This document shows, in pieces, positions 49,501-59,381 of a DNA stretch of 64,000 bases (the first letter of the stretch is position 1; every line of letters starts with the position of its first letter). A model generated the notes under the pieces. The model worked only from the letters and a program-made list of their open reading frames with translations. It did not search any database and was not told the DNA's origin. The DNA comes from Micromonospora gifhornensis (lineage in GTDB: Bacteria > Actinomycetota > Actinomycetes > Mycobacteriales > Micromonosporaceae): assembly GCF_016863515.1 (NCBI RefSeq), contig NZ_BOPA01000010.1, positions 248,001 to 312,000 of the forward strand. The letters run 5' to 3'. The position numbers and the translations under genes are program-made.

Positions 49501-50832
49501 GTGACACACGGGGAGAGCGAGGGCGGCACCACCAGGCCCGCGCGGGCGTGGTGGTGGCTGTGGGCGTCTCTGCTCATGGTGGTGTTGCTGGTGGCCTGCA
49601 CCCTGCCGGCGGCGGTGGTGCTGATGATGGACACCGGCCGTGACGGTGAGACGTCGACCGGGGCCGCTGCTCCGACCGAGGACCCGACCGAGAATCCGAC
49701 CACGGTGGCTGCCCGGCAGCTCGCCGAGCGGATCGGCGAGCTGCTGAACCGCCAGTCCGCCGCGCTGCTCGCCGGCGATCGGGCCGGGTTCCTGGCGATC
49801 GCCGAATCCGACACCGCACGCACCGAGCTGCGCCGCCGGTACGACTCGCTCCAGGCGTTGCGGGTGACCCGCTGGTCGGCCCGCCCGAGCGGCCTGCCCA
49901 CCGGGGCGGGCACACCGGGCGAGTGGCGGATGCCCGTGTCGATCGACTACTGCCTCGTCCTGCGTGGGTGCCAGCCGACCTCGATCGTCATCGACACCCG
50001 GTGGCGTGACGGCCCCGAGCCCCGACTGCTGGAGATCGAGAAGTCGAAGCCCTCGCCGTCCGTGCTCGGTCCGCACAGCGAGCAGCCCGGCAGCATGCCG
50101 TGGGAGGTCAGCGAGCTGACCTCGGTGGTCGGGCAGCGGACGATCGTGGCGACCGTCCGGGAGCACCGCGAACTGCTGCCGATCCTGCTGCTGCGGGCCG
50201 AGGCGGCGGCCAGGGTCGCCGACCGGTACGCGGTGGACGGCACCCCACCGGACCGGTACCGGATCTTCTACGCCGGTGAGAAGGAATGGCGGACCTGGTA
50301 CGGCGGCGCGCAATCGTACTGGGGCGACGGCCTGGCGATCGGCATCGGCGGCGGTCACCACGAGGTCGTGCTCGGGCCGGAGAGCCTGTACTACGGCGAC
50401 TATTTCGACCAACTGCTCCGGCACGAGCTGACCCACGCCGCCACGCTGCCCGACGGTTACTGGGAGGATCCGGCATGGTGGCTGGTCGACGGGCTGGCCG
50501 AACACGCGGCCGCCGACGGCGAGCCGGTCGCGCGCTACCCGGTGCTGGCGCAGACCCGGCGACTGGTGCGCGGTGACTGGAACGGCAAGCTCGACGACCT
50601 CTATCCCATCGAAGGGATGAGCGACGACGAGGTGAACGGCCGGTACGGCATCGCGTACCTCGCGGTGCGCTACTTCGCGGACCGGTTCGGCGAGGAGAAG
50701 CTGCTCGCCTTCTTCAAGGCGGCGGTGCACGACCGCCGACCGGCGGCCCAGATCGCCGAGGAGATTCTCGGTGCGCCATGGTCGGAACTGCAGGCCGAGT
50801 GCGCCACCCAGATTCGCGCGGCGGTGCGCTGA
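49501..50832 (+). CDS. Membrane-anchored gluzincin-like metalloprotease (peptidase MA-like)
   Basis: A 443-residue protein with one N-terminal membrane helix (residues ~18-42) and an extracytoplasmic part. Residues ~55-180 resemble an NTF2-like fold. The C-terminal region carries the zinc motif LLRHELTHAAT near residue 305, followed by WWLVDGLAEHAA whose glutamate would be the third zinc ligand, and a helical YLAVRYFADRFG segment. This is the peptidase MA arrangement. The target is unknown. It lies 25 bases upstream of the MacAB-type exporter in the same direction. TACGCT lies seven bases before GTG 49501. Confidence 0.75.
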   Translation: MTHGESEGGTTRPARAWWWLWASLLMVVLLVACTLPAAVVLMMDTGRDGETSTGAAAPTEDPTENPTTVAARQLAERIGELLNRQSAALLAGDRAGFLAIAESDTARTELRRRYDSLQALRVTRWSARPSGLPTGAGTPGEWRMPVSIDYCLVLRGCQPTSIVIDTRWRDGPEPRLLEIEKSKPSPSVLGPHSEQPGSMPWEVSELTSVVGQRTIVATVREHRELLPILLLRAEAAARVADRYAVDGTPPDRYRIFYAGEKEWRTWYGGAQSYWGDGLAIGIGGGHHEVVLGPESLYYGDYFDQLLRHELTHAATLPDGYWEDPAWWLVDGLAEHAAADGEPVARYPVLAQTRRLVRGDWNGKLDDLYPIEGMSDDEVNGRYGIAYLAVRYFADRFGEEKLLAFFKAAVHDRRPAAQIAEEILGAPWSELQAECATQIRAAVR

Positions 50833-50857
50833 AGGGAAGTCGACGTAGCCTCGTAGC

Positions 50858-52251
50858 ATGTGTCGGGTGCGCCGCCCCGACCCGCCGCGGCTGCCCTCAG
50901 CCACGCGGCCCCGCCTGTTCACCGCCCTGCTCGCCGTCGCCGTCCTGACTCTCACGAGCGCCGCCTCCTGCGGCAGTGACGAGCCGCCGATCGCGCTGGC
51001 CTCGGCCGTGCTGGCACCGGTGACGGAGGAGATCGACGCCCCGGCCACGGTCGTCGCCCGGGCAGCGGCCACGCTCACCGCCCCTGCCGACGGGACGCTG
51101 CGCAGCCTCCGCGTCGAGCCGGGGCAGCAGGTCAAGCGTGGCCAGGTGCTTGCCGTGGTCGATTCGCCGTCGGCGCGGGAGCGGCTGCGGCAGGCCCGCG
51201 CGGCGCTCGACGCCGCCAAGCGGGCGGGCGGTGGTGGCGGTGGCAACCTCACCGGTTCGCTGCGGGGCACCGACCGGGCCGCCGCGCAGGCGCACGCCGC
51301 CGCGCGCGCCGCCGCCGGGAAGATCAGCGATCCGAAGCTGCGCAAGGCACTGCTCGCCCAGGTCGAGTCCGCGCAGCGGCAGTACGACGCCGCCGCGCGC
51401 GCCGCCGACCGCGCGGTACGCGAGGTGCAGAGCGGCGTACGCAGCCTGAACTCCGCCGTCGGCGCGTTGGCCACCGCCCAACGCCTCCAGGCACAGCAGG
51501 CGTACGACCTGGCAAAGGCGACGGTCGACGCGCTGACCCTGCGGGCACCGATCGCCGGTGTCGTGCAGCCGGGCGGCGTCAGCAGCGGTGCCGGCTCGAC
51601 GGGTGCGCTGGCCGGGCTGCTCGACGCCGCCGGTGGTGGCCTGCCGCCCGGGATCGACCCGGGCGCGCTCGGCGCCCCGGCAGCCGGCCCGCCCGCCGGG
51701 GTGGACACGGCGGTCCCGGTGGGTGGCCGGGTCACCGCCGGCACCCCCGTGCTGACCGTGGTCGACACCCGTGAGCTGGGCCTGCTGGCCGAGGTGGACG
51801 AGACCGACGTGCTGCTGGTCCAGGTCGGACTCACCGGCACCGTCGAGTTGGACGCGGTCACCGGCGCGAGCTACCCGGCGACGGTCCGCTCGATCGACGT
51901 GCTGCCCAGCACCTCGGCCCGAGGCGGCGTCAGCTACCGGGTCCGGCTCTCGCTCGGCGCAGGCCGGTACGGCGAGGCGGAATCGGCACCGGCGCCGCGA
52001 CCCGGCATGAACGCGGTGCTGCGGCTGCGGGTCCGCGAGGCGAGCGACGCGGTGACCGTACCCGCCTCCGCGATCTTCTCCGCCGACGGACGGGACACCG
52101 TCTGGGTGGTACGCGACGGTCGGGTGGGGCGAGCCTCGGTCACCGTCGGCGTGCAGGGCCAGGATCTGGTGCAGATCGTCGACGGGGTACAGCCCGGTGA
52201 CCGGGTGGTGGTACGCGGCACCGACCAGGTGCGCGACGGCCAGGAGGTCGG

Positions 52252-52255
<4 letters not shown>
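50858..52255 (+). CDS. Periplasmic-adaptor (MacA/HlyD-type) membrane fusion protein
   Basis: A 465-residue adaptor. The N-terminal signal/anchor is near residues 20-36, with a weak lipobox-like AASC at Cys38. A split biotinyl-lipoyl-like domain ([20 protein letters not shown] and [13 protein letters not shown]) encloses a long Ala-rich helical hairpin (residues ~105-220). Beta-barrel and membrane-proximal parts follow. In Gram-positive bacteria such adaptors work with MacB-like ABC proteins to move peptides or lipids away from the membrane. The stop overlaps the ATPase start (GTGA). Confidence 0.85.
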
Positions 52256-53087
<832 letters not shown>

Positions 53088-53091
<4 letters not shown>

Positions 53092-54272
53092 GGCTGGCCG
53101 AGGCGTGGCGGGTGGCGGCGGACGCGCTGCGCGCCAACCGGATGCGCAGCCTGCTGACCATGCTCGGGGTGATCATCGGGGTCGCCTCCGTGGTGCTGCT
53201 GGTGGCGATCGGCACCGGCACCAAACAGACGGTCGAGCAGCAGGTCGAAGGGTTGGGCTCCAACCTGTTGCTGGTCGTGCCGGGCCGGCTGGACGTGGGC
53301 TCGGCCCCGGCGGTCTCCCCGCTGACTCTGCAGGACGTGGACGCCGTCGGCCGGGTGGTCGGTGATCCCGCCCGGGTCGCCGTGACGGTCGCCTCGGGTG
53401 CGACGGTCCGGGCCGGCAACCGTCAGGACTTCACCACCGTGCAGGGGGTGCTGGAGACCACCCCGACGGTCTTCGCCCGCGACCTGGGCCGGGGCCGTTA
53501 CCTGACCCGCTCCGACGTGGACACCGGCCGCCGGGTCGCCGTGCTGGGCGACTCGGTCGCCCGGGTCCTGTTCCCCGACCGGGAGGCCGTCGGTCAGCAG
53601 GTGAACGTCGCCGGGGTGCGGTTCCGGGTGATCGGTGTGTTCACCCCGCTCGGGCAGAGCCTCGGCGTCGACCGGGACGACGAGGTGCACATCCCGGTGA
53701 CCGCGGCGCAGCGGCTGTACGGCACCCAGCGGGTGGACGCGATCGCGGTCCGGGCACCGGATCGGGACCGGATCGACGAACTCGGCCAGCGGATCGTCAC
53801 CGAGTTGAACGGTCGCCACCCGGGCACCGAGTTCAGCGCCGTCACCCAGGAGCAGATCCTCGGCGTACTGGGCGACATCCTCGGCATCCTGACCGGGGTC
53901 CTGGCCGCCATCGCCGGCATCTCGCTGCTGGTCGGCGGGGTGGGCGTCTCCAACATCATGCTCGTCTCGGTGCGCGAACGGACCAGGGAGATCGGGCTGC
54001 GCAAGGCGGTCGGGGCCCGCCCCCGGGACATCGGCGTGCAGTTCCTGCTGGAGGCGGTGCTGCTCACCTCGATCGGCGGGCTGACCGGGATGGCTCTCGG
54101 GGTGGGCGGCGCACTGCTGGTGGCCGCGGTGTCACCCATCCCGGCGGCGGTGACCTGGTGGTCGTTGGCGCTGGCGTTCGGCGTCTCGGCAGCGGTGGGG
54201 ATCATCTTCGGGGTGGTACCCGCCCAGCGGGCCGGTCGGCTCGACCCGGTGGTCGCGTTGCGGGCCGAGTGA
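53088..54272 (+). CDS. MacB-type ABC permease
   Basis: A 394-residue permease with the MacB architecture: an N-terminal helix (residues ~20-42, [20 protein letters not shown]), a large extracytoplasmic domain (residues ~45-255), and three C-terminal helices with the FtsX-type signature [20 protein letters not shown]. With the adaptor and ATPase it forms a tripartite export or mechanotransmission system. The substrate is unknown. The nearby metalloprotease-like gene suggests a peptide or envelope function. Confidence 0.9.
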
Positions 54273-54500
54273 CGTCGTCGGCACAGGTGGCCGAAGATGA
54301 TCATTGCGGGCGATTCGGCTTCAGGCCACCCGACCAGGGGTTTTTCGTCGGCGACTCGGTTCCGCATCGTGATCAGTTGCAGGAAGGGATCGCGCCGGTC
54401 ACAGCCGTCCCGCTACCGTACTGGTAACACGCGCGTCGCCGGCCGCGCGGGAGAACCCGTGGGGCGGCACGCGCAGGGCATGGGATGGGTCGGGTGAGCC

Positions 54501-54710
54501 ATGGCCGGGTCACCGTCCGACGGTCGGCTGTCGGATGTCAAGTTCCTGACCGTCGCCGAGGTGGCGACCGTCATGCGGGTGTCGAAGATGACGGTTTACC
54601 GCCTCGTGCACAGTGGTGAGCTGGCCGCTGTGCGGGTCGGCAGGTCGTTCCGGGTGCCGGAGCACGCGGTGCACGAATACCTCCGTGGGGCCTTCCAGGA
54701 GACTGCCTGA
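54501..54710 (+). CDS. Small excisionase-like helix-turn-helix protein
   Basis: A 69-residue MerR/excisionase-type HTH protein: LTVAEVATVMRVSKMTVYRL, then the wing GELAAVRVGRSFRVPEHAVH. It corresponds to M. tuberculosis Rv0500A and the Streptomyces gene beside the bS22 gene. Such proteins probably bind DNA as regulators rather than act in phage excision. The 228 bases before it hold no gene; they contain CTACCGTACTGGTAAC near 54413, a possible promoter palindrome. Confidence 0.85.
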   Translation: MAGSPSDGRLSDVKFLTVAEVATVMRVSKMTVYRLVHSGELAAVRVGRSFRVPEHAVHEYLRGAFQETA

Positions 54711-54932
54711 TCCGCGTGTCAGGCCGCCCGGACAGGCCCGCCTGACGGGCATCGACCGGGGGCGCGTTGGCCCGGTTGACGCGGTCCCGCTACGCTGGAG
54801 CGTGATCGTGACCGCTGGTGCGCCCTGCCGCCCACCCCGCCGGTCCGGTCCGTTGTCCGTAAGCGGTCGCCGACGTCACCGGTTCGTGGCGTCTTGCCGG
54901 TCGCGCCGCATGTTGCATCGAAAGGCTTTCGT

Positions 54933-55034
54933 ATGGGCTCGGTGGTCAAGAAGCGCCGCAAGCGCATGGCTAAGAAGAAGCACCGCAAGCTGCTGCGCAA
55001 GACCCGCGTCCAGCGTCGCCGTCTCGGCAAGTGA
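54933..55034 (+). CDS. bS22-type small ribosomal protein (AURKAIP1/COX24-like)
   Basis: A 33-residue, extremely basic protein ([18 protein letters not shown], ending RVQRRRLGK), identical in style to mycobacterial Rv0500B, the bS22 component of the 30S subunit. The ATG at 54933 has AAAGG seven bases upstream. A promoter with TTGGCC (54767-54772) and TACGCT (54791-54796), 18 bp apart, lies about 140 bases upstream, and a hairpin terminator follows the stop directly. It is probably an independent, highly expressed transcript. Confidence 0.92.
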   Translation: MGSVVKKRRKRMAKKKHRKLLRKTRVQRRRLGK

Positions 55035-55037
55035 TTG

Positions 55038-55059
55038 ATGCCGGGCGCTGACCCGGCAT
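55038..55059 (+). terminator. Hairpin terminator after the bS22 gene
   Basis: ATGCCGGG (55038-55045) pairs with CCCGGCAT (55052-55059) around a six-base loop, four bases after the stop. It also argues against the longer upstream starts for the epimerase gene, which would be read through this hairpin. Confidence 0.7.
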
Positions 55060-55151
55060 TCGTCGCTTGCCAACTGTCGACCCTCGGAGGCTCAGGTGAT
55101 CAGGCCGTGGCTGTCCCGGCTCGGTCCCGACCGCCGGGGTGGGTGCGAGAC

Positions 55152-56225
55152 ATGACCCCCGGTGACTCGTCGAGTCACCCGGGGGTTGTCGTCGTCACCG
55201 GGGTCAGCCGATACCTCGGTGCCCACGTTGCCGCCCGGTTGGTCACCGATCCCCGCATCGAGCGGGTCATCGGCATCGACCTGCGCGAGCCGAGCCCGGA
55301 GGTCGCCGGCCTGCTGGGCCAGGTCGAACGCATCCGTGTCGACGCCGGCTCGGTCGGCGGGCTGCTCGCCGACCTCGACGTCGACACGGTGGTGCACCTG
55401 GCCCTGGCCAGCGCCCCGGATCAGCAGCAGGGTGGCCGGGCGGCGATGAAGGAACAGAACGTCATCGGCACCATGCAGATGCTCGCCGCCTGCCAGCGGG
55501 CACCTCGGCTGCGCAAGCTCGTGGTCCGGTCCTCGACCGCGGCGTACGGGGCCTCGTTCCGGGATCCGGCCGTCTTCACCGAGGAGACCGAGCCGCGTGA
55601 GGTGCCGCGCGGCGGCTTCGGGCGGGACATCCTCGACATCGAGGGGTATGTCCGGGGCTTCCGACGGCGGCGACCCGACGTCACGGCGACGGTGCTGCGG
55701 TTCGCCCCGTTCATCGGGTCGACGGCCGACACCACGCTGACCCGCTACTTCTCGCTGCCGGTGGTGCCGACCATCCTCGGCCGCGACGCCCGGTTGCAGT
55801 TCCTGCACTTCGACGACGCGCTGGAGGTCGTACACCGCTCGGTCACCGAGGACCATCCGGGGACGTACAACGTCGCCGGGCCCGGGGTGCTGGCGCTGTC
55901 GCAGGCCATCCGTCGGGCCGGCCGGCTGGCCGTGCCGATGCTGGAGCCGGGGCTGTCGGGTGCCGCGGCGCTCGCCCGGACCATGGGACTCGGTCGCTAC
56001 GGCCTCGACCAGGTCGACCTGCTCGTGCACGGCCGGGTGGTGGACACCACCCGCCTGGAGCGCGAGTACGGCTTCACGCCCCGATCCACGGCCGCCGCCT
56101 TCGACGACTTCATCCGCGCCCACCACGGCCGGTCCGTGGTGACGCGCGAGCAACTGGCCGCCGCCGAGCAGCTCGTGCTCGACCAGATCCGCCGGGTGCG
56201 CGCGGCTGTGCGGGAGCAGCCGTGA
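55152..56225 (+). CDS. NAD-dependent epimerase/dehydratase (extended SDR, GalE2-like)
   Basis: A 357-residue extended short-chain dehydrogenase. The NAD-binding GVSRYLGAHVAARLV replaces the common GxxGxxG with a GxxxxxG variant, followed by VIGIDLR, VVHLALAS and a VVRSSTAAYGAS strand. The usual YxxxK catalytic pair is not present in its canonical form (IEGYVRGFRR), so it may not be a true epimerase. It matches the Rv0501 (galE2) locus. ATG 55152 is chosen over upstream starts because of the bS22 terminator. Its stop overlaps the next start (GTGA). Confidence 0.8.
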   Translation: MTPGDSSSHPGVVVVTGVSRYLGAHVAARLVTDPRIERVIGIDLREPSPEVAGLLGQVERIRVDAGSVGGLLADLDVDTVVHLALASAPDQQQGGRAAMKEQNVIGTMQMLAACQRAPRLRKLVVRSSTAAYGASFRDPAVFTEETEPREVPRGGFGRDILDIEGYVRGFRRRRPDVTATVLRFAPFIGSTADTTLTRYFSLPVVPTILGRDARLQFLHFDDALEVVHRSVTEDHPGTYNVAGPGVLALSQAIRRAGRLAVPMLEPGLSGAAALARTMGLGRYGLDQVDLLVHGRVVDTTRLEREYGFTPRSTAAAFDDFIRAHHGRSVVTREQLAAAEQLVLDQIRRVRAAVREQP

Positions 56226-57229
56226 ACGAGCCGGAGATGCGACGTGACGAGATGCGCCCCGACAACGGGCAGGTGGCGCGACAGCAGCCCGACCCGGCTC
56301 GGCACAACGGGCGGCGACCCACGGCAGCAGCGGATCGGCCCGTTCTGCCCGCCGAGCCGCATCCGCCGGCAGTGCCGGACCGGCCCGGCGACGTCTGGGA
56401 TCAGCGGATCGCCGGTGGGTTGGCGTTTCTTCGCCGCAGGCTTGCCGGCGACTACGAGGTGGACGAGTTCGGCTTCGACCCGGAGCTGACCGAGGCGGTG
56501 TTCCATCCGCTGCTGCGCCGGCTCTACCGGGACTGGTTCCGTACCGAGGTGACCGGGCTGGAGAATGTGCCCACCGACGGTGCGGGACTGGTGGTCGGCA
56601 ACCACTCCGGCACCGTGGCCCTGGACGCACTGATCCTCTCCACCGCCCTGCACCACGAACACCCCGCTCGGCGGTACCTGCGGCTGCTCGGTGCCGACCT
56701 CGTCTTCCGGATGCCGGTGGTCTCCGAGATCGCCCGCAAGACCGGCGGCACCATGGCCTGCAACCCGGACGCCGAGCGGCTGTTGCGCGGCGGCGAACTG
56801 GTGGGTGTCTTCCCGGAAGGCTTCAAGGGCATCGGCAAGCTGTACGCGGAGCGTTACAAGCTGCAACGCTTCGGGCGCGGTGGCTTCGTCTCGGCGGCGC
56901 TGCGCACCGGCACCCCGATCATCCCGGTCGCCATCGTCGGTGGCGAGGAGATCTATCCGATGCTCGCCGACATCAAGCCGCTCGCCCGGCTGCTCAAGCT
57001 GCCCTACTTCCCGGTGACGCCGACCTTCCCCTGGCTCGGGCCGCTGGGCATGGTGCCGCTGCCGAGCAAGTGGCTGATCGAGTTCTGCCCGCCGATCCCG
57101 ACGGCACACCTGGTCGACTCCGCGGACGACCCGCTTGTCGTGTTCAACCTCGCCGACCAGGTCCGCGAAACCATCCAGCAGACGCTGCACGAACTTCTCG
57201 AACGGCGTCCGGACCCGTTCGGTCCCTAG
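56222..57229 (+). CDS. PlsC-type lysophospholipid acyltransferase
   Basis: A 335-residue membrane-associated acyltransferase of the Rv0502 type. The acyl-acceptor motif reads VGNHSGTVALD, in which His and Asp are separated by six residues rather than the classic four of HX4D; this form is usual in the subgroup. The FPEGFKGIGK segment is the second conserved block. The first ~60 residues are polar and disordered. It probably acylates a glycerolipid precursor. Translationally coupled to the epimerase gene. Confidence 0.82.
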   Translation: MNEPEMRRDEMRPDNGQVARQQPDPARHNGRRPTAAADRPVLPAEPHPPAVPDRPGDVWDQRIAGGLAFLRRRLAGDYEVDEFGFDPELTEAVFHPLLRRLYRDWFRTEVTGLENVPTDGAGLVVGNHSGTVALDALILSTALHHEHPARRYLRLLGADLVFRMPVVSEIARKTGGTMACNPDAERLLRGGELVGVFPEGFKGIGKLYAERYKLQRFGRGGFVSAALRTGTPIIPVAIVGGEEIYPMLADIKPLARLLKLPYFPVTPTFPWLGPLGMVPLPSKWLIEFCPPIPTAHLVDSADDPLVVFNLADQVRETIQQTLHELLERRPDPFGP

Positions 57230-57264
57230 CCACCGGCCCGGCTCACCGGAGCGCCGACACCGCC

Positions 57265-58164
57265 TCAGCGGGTGGCGCGCCGTTCTGCGGCGGCCCGGTT
57301 GTCGCGGCGGCGACGCTGCAACGCCATGCCGGCGGTGACCGCCCCCGCCACCAGCCCGGCAGCGGCCGTGGACGGTACGGCGATCTTGACGGCGCGACGG
57401 CCGGTACGGAAGTCGCGTACCTCCCAGCCGTGCTGGCGTGCCTGACGCAGCAGGGCGGCATCCGGATTCACCGCCACCGCCCGGCCCACTGCCGACAGCA
57501 TCGGCAGGTCGTTCGCGGAGTCGCTGTAGGCGCTGCACCGACCCAGGTCCAACCCCTCCACCGCGGCGAGCGAGGTGATCGCCTCGGCCTTGGCCGGCCC
57601 GTGCATGAGGTCACCGACCAACCGACCGGTGTACGCCCCGTCGACGACCTCGGCGACGGTGCCGATCGCACCGGTCAGCTTCAGTCGAGCGGCGATCACC
57701 CGGCCGATCTCCACCGGGGCGGCGCTGACCAGCCAGACCCGCTCACCGGCGTCGAGGTGGCCCTGCGCCAGCCGTCTCGTTCCCGCCCAGATCCGCGGCG
57801 CCATCAACTCGTCGAAGATCTCCTCCGCGAGGATTTCGATGTCGTCGACGCGCCAGCCCTCGATGAAGGCGAGGGCGGCCTCCTTGGCCTGCGACATGTC
57901 CCCGGTGTGCTCGCGGGCGAGCAGCCGGTAGCGCAGCTGTTGCCAGGCGAACCGGGCCAGGTCGGTGGTGGTGAAGTAGTTGCGTGCGGCGAGGCCGCGA
58001 GCGAACCAGTAGATGGAGGCGCCCTGCATCATCGTGTTGTCCACGTCGAAGAAGGCGGCGGCCCGGGGATCCGGGGCGACCGGGGGAGCGGGCTCGGTCT
58101 GGGCCCAACCTGCGGTGTGCCCGTGCACGTCGGTACTGACGGTCACCTTCCGGCTGCGCGCCAC
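57265..58164 (-). CDS. HAD-IB phosphatase with C-terminal membrane anchor (SerB1-like)
   Basis: A 299-residue HAD phosphatase of subfamily IB with motif I FFDVDNTMMQG near residue 45, motif II SAAPVE, the lysine in HGPAKAEAI and motif IV YSDSANDLPML. A C-terminal hydrophobic helix (VPSTAAAGLVAGAVTAGMAL) followed by an Arg-rich end suggests a membrane anchor. It corresponds to M. tuberculosis serB1 (Rv0505c); phosphoserine or phospholipid-headgroup phosphatase activity are both possible. GTG 58164 is preferred to 58179 because AGGGGAG lies at correct spacing. It converges on the acyltransferase gene. Confidence 0.85.
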   Translation of the reverse strand: MARSRKVTVSTDVHGHTAGWAQTEPAPPVAPDPRAAAFFDVDNTMMQGASIYWFARGLAARNYFTTTDLARFAWQQLRYRLLAREHTGDMSQAKEAALAFIEGWRVDDIEILAEEIFDELMAPRIWAGTRRLAQGHLDAGERVWLVSAAPVEIGRVIAARLKLTGAIGTVAEVVDGAYTGRLVGDLMHGPAKAEAITSLAAVEGLDLGRCSAYSDSANDLPMLSAVGRAVAVNPDAALLRQARQHGWEVRDFRTGRRAVKIAVPSTAAAGLVAGAVTAGMALQRRRRDNRAAAERRATR

Positions 58165-58260
58165 CGACGCTCCCCTCACATCGCCCGCATTTCTGCTGCC
58201 CTCCGCGAGGGTAACCGCCGCCCGGCCCGCGAACCGGGCCGGTGGTCTGGTTACGCACCG

Positions 58261-59112
58261 TCAGGTGCAGGTGCCCGGCAGGGGGCCGAGGCTGTCGCTG
58301 GCGGAGCCGACCGGCTCGCCGCAGGCGATCGTGGTCCGCAGGGCGTCGGCCCGTTCGGTCACCGATGCCAGCAGCTTCAGCGATTGGGCGGTCCGCTCCC
58401 GGTCGGTGCGCGAGCCGCTGTCGCGCAGCGCGTCGAGAGCCCGGCGCTGCGGGACGAGGAAGGCGTCGACCGCGTCGAGCGCCGTCGGGTCGGAACGCTG
58501 CACCGCCGCTGCGGTCAGCAGGCGTACGCCCTGACGGGTGTCGGCGTCCATGTCGTCGAGCACCGCGCCGTAGCCGGAGCGGCTGCCGTGCAGCGCGGAC
58601 GCTTCGGCCAGTCGGGTACGCGCGAAGTCGAGGAAGAGCTGCCCGCGGCTGATCTCGGAGCTGGCGAGCGCGAGCTGGGCCCGTTCGGTACCGCGCTTCA
58701 TCCCGTACAGCGCGTCACCGGGAACCGCGTTCTCGCTGGCGGCCGAGATGCCGGAGACGGCGATGGCACCCGCGGCGATGCCGACCAGGATGGCGCCCCG
58801 AGCACGGGCCCGGCGCGCGGTGACGGCCGGTAGCAGGGCGCCTCGGCTGGTGCCGACCTTCTCGGTCGAGGCGGGGGCTGCGATGCCCTCGCGCTCGGCG
58901 GTGGCCAGCAACATGGCCCGCAGGCCGGTCCGGAACTCCGCATCCACCTTCGGCGCGGGCGCGTTGGCAGTCAACTGCCGGCTGAGCCCGACCAGCGGCG
59001 TGAGCTGGTCGTCGACTCGGGAGCGGACGTGATGGCGTCGGCCACCGTTCGCTTCGTCCAGAAGCTGCGCGAAGCGCTCGGCGCGCCGACGGGAGAAGAG
59101 GGCGTTGTCCAC
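58261..59112 (-). CDS. rsbN: RsbN-like membrane anti-sigma factor with DUF5667 domain
   Basis: A 283-residue single-span membrane protein. Residues ~1-60 (RRRAERFAQLLDEANGGRRH region) are an anti-sigma-type helical domain, residues ~118-138 (GAILVGIAAGAIAVSGISAA) the membrane helix, and the outer part a DUF5667 domain (VPGDALYGMKRGTERAQLAL). It lies directly downstream of bldN, as rsbN does in Streptomyces, and should hold the sigma factor inactive at the membrane. GTG 59112 has AGGAGG about seven bases upstream. A sigma-BldN-like promoter precedes it. Confidence 0.75.
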   Translation of the reverse strand: MDNALFSRRRAERFAQLLDEANGGRRHHVRSRVDDQLTPLVGLSRQLTANAPAPKVDAEFRTGLRAMLLATAEREGIAAPASTEKVGTSRGALLPAVTARRARARGAILVGIAAGAIAVSGISAASENAVPGDALYGMKRGTERAQLALASSEISRGQLFLDFARTRLAEASALHGSRSGYGAVLDDMDADTRQGVRLLTAAAVQRSDPTALDAVDAFLVPQRRALDALRDSGSRTDRERTAQSLKLLASVTERADALRTTIACGEPVGSASDSLGPLPGTCT

Positions 59113-59256
59113 CGCGGCACCTCCTCTCGCTGGGCGCGGCCGGTCGGCCGCGATCACCGCCAGCGACCGATGACCGCAGAACGCGAGGCGGACGCCGTTG
59201 GCGTCGTTGCCCGTCGTCCGTAGCCCGGGGCCGGGCTGTCGCCGGTCGCACCCGGA

Positions 59257-59285
59257 GAAACGCGCCGTGCCGGGATCGGGTTACG
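59257..59285 (-). promoter_or_regulatory. Sigma-BldN-like promoter upstream of the anti-sigma gene
   Basis: On the minus strand CGTAAC (59285-59280) and CGTTTC (59262-59257) are 17 bases apart. The Streptomyces sigma-BldN consensus, as I recall it, is CGTAAC at -35 and CGTTGA at -10 with a 16-base spacer, so the -35 matches exactly and the -10 in four of six positions. The site lies about 145 bases upstream of GTG 59112, inside the 269-base gap between bldN and the anti-sigma gene, which holds no other gene. Confidence 0.45.
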
Positions 59286-59381
59286 GGCCTGCCGGAGTCG
59301 GAAATCACGCAAAGTGATCGCTGTGACTACCCGGCCAGGGCGCGCAGTTGCCGACGACGACCGTACGGACGGCGTCGAGAA

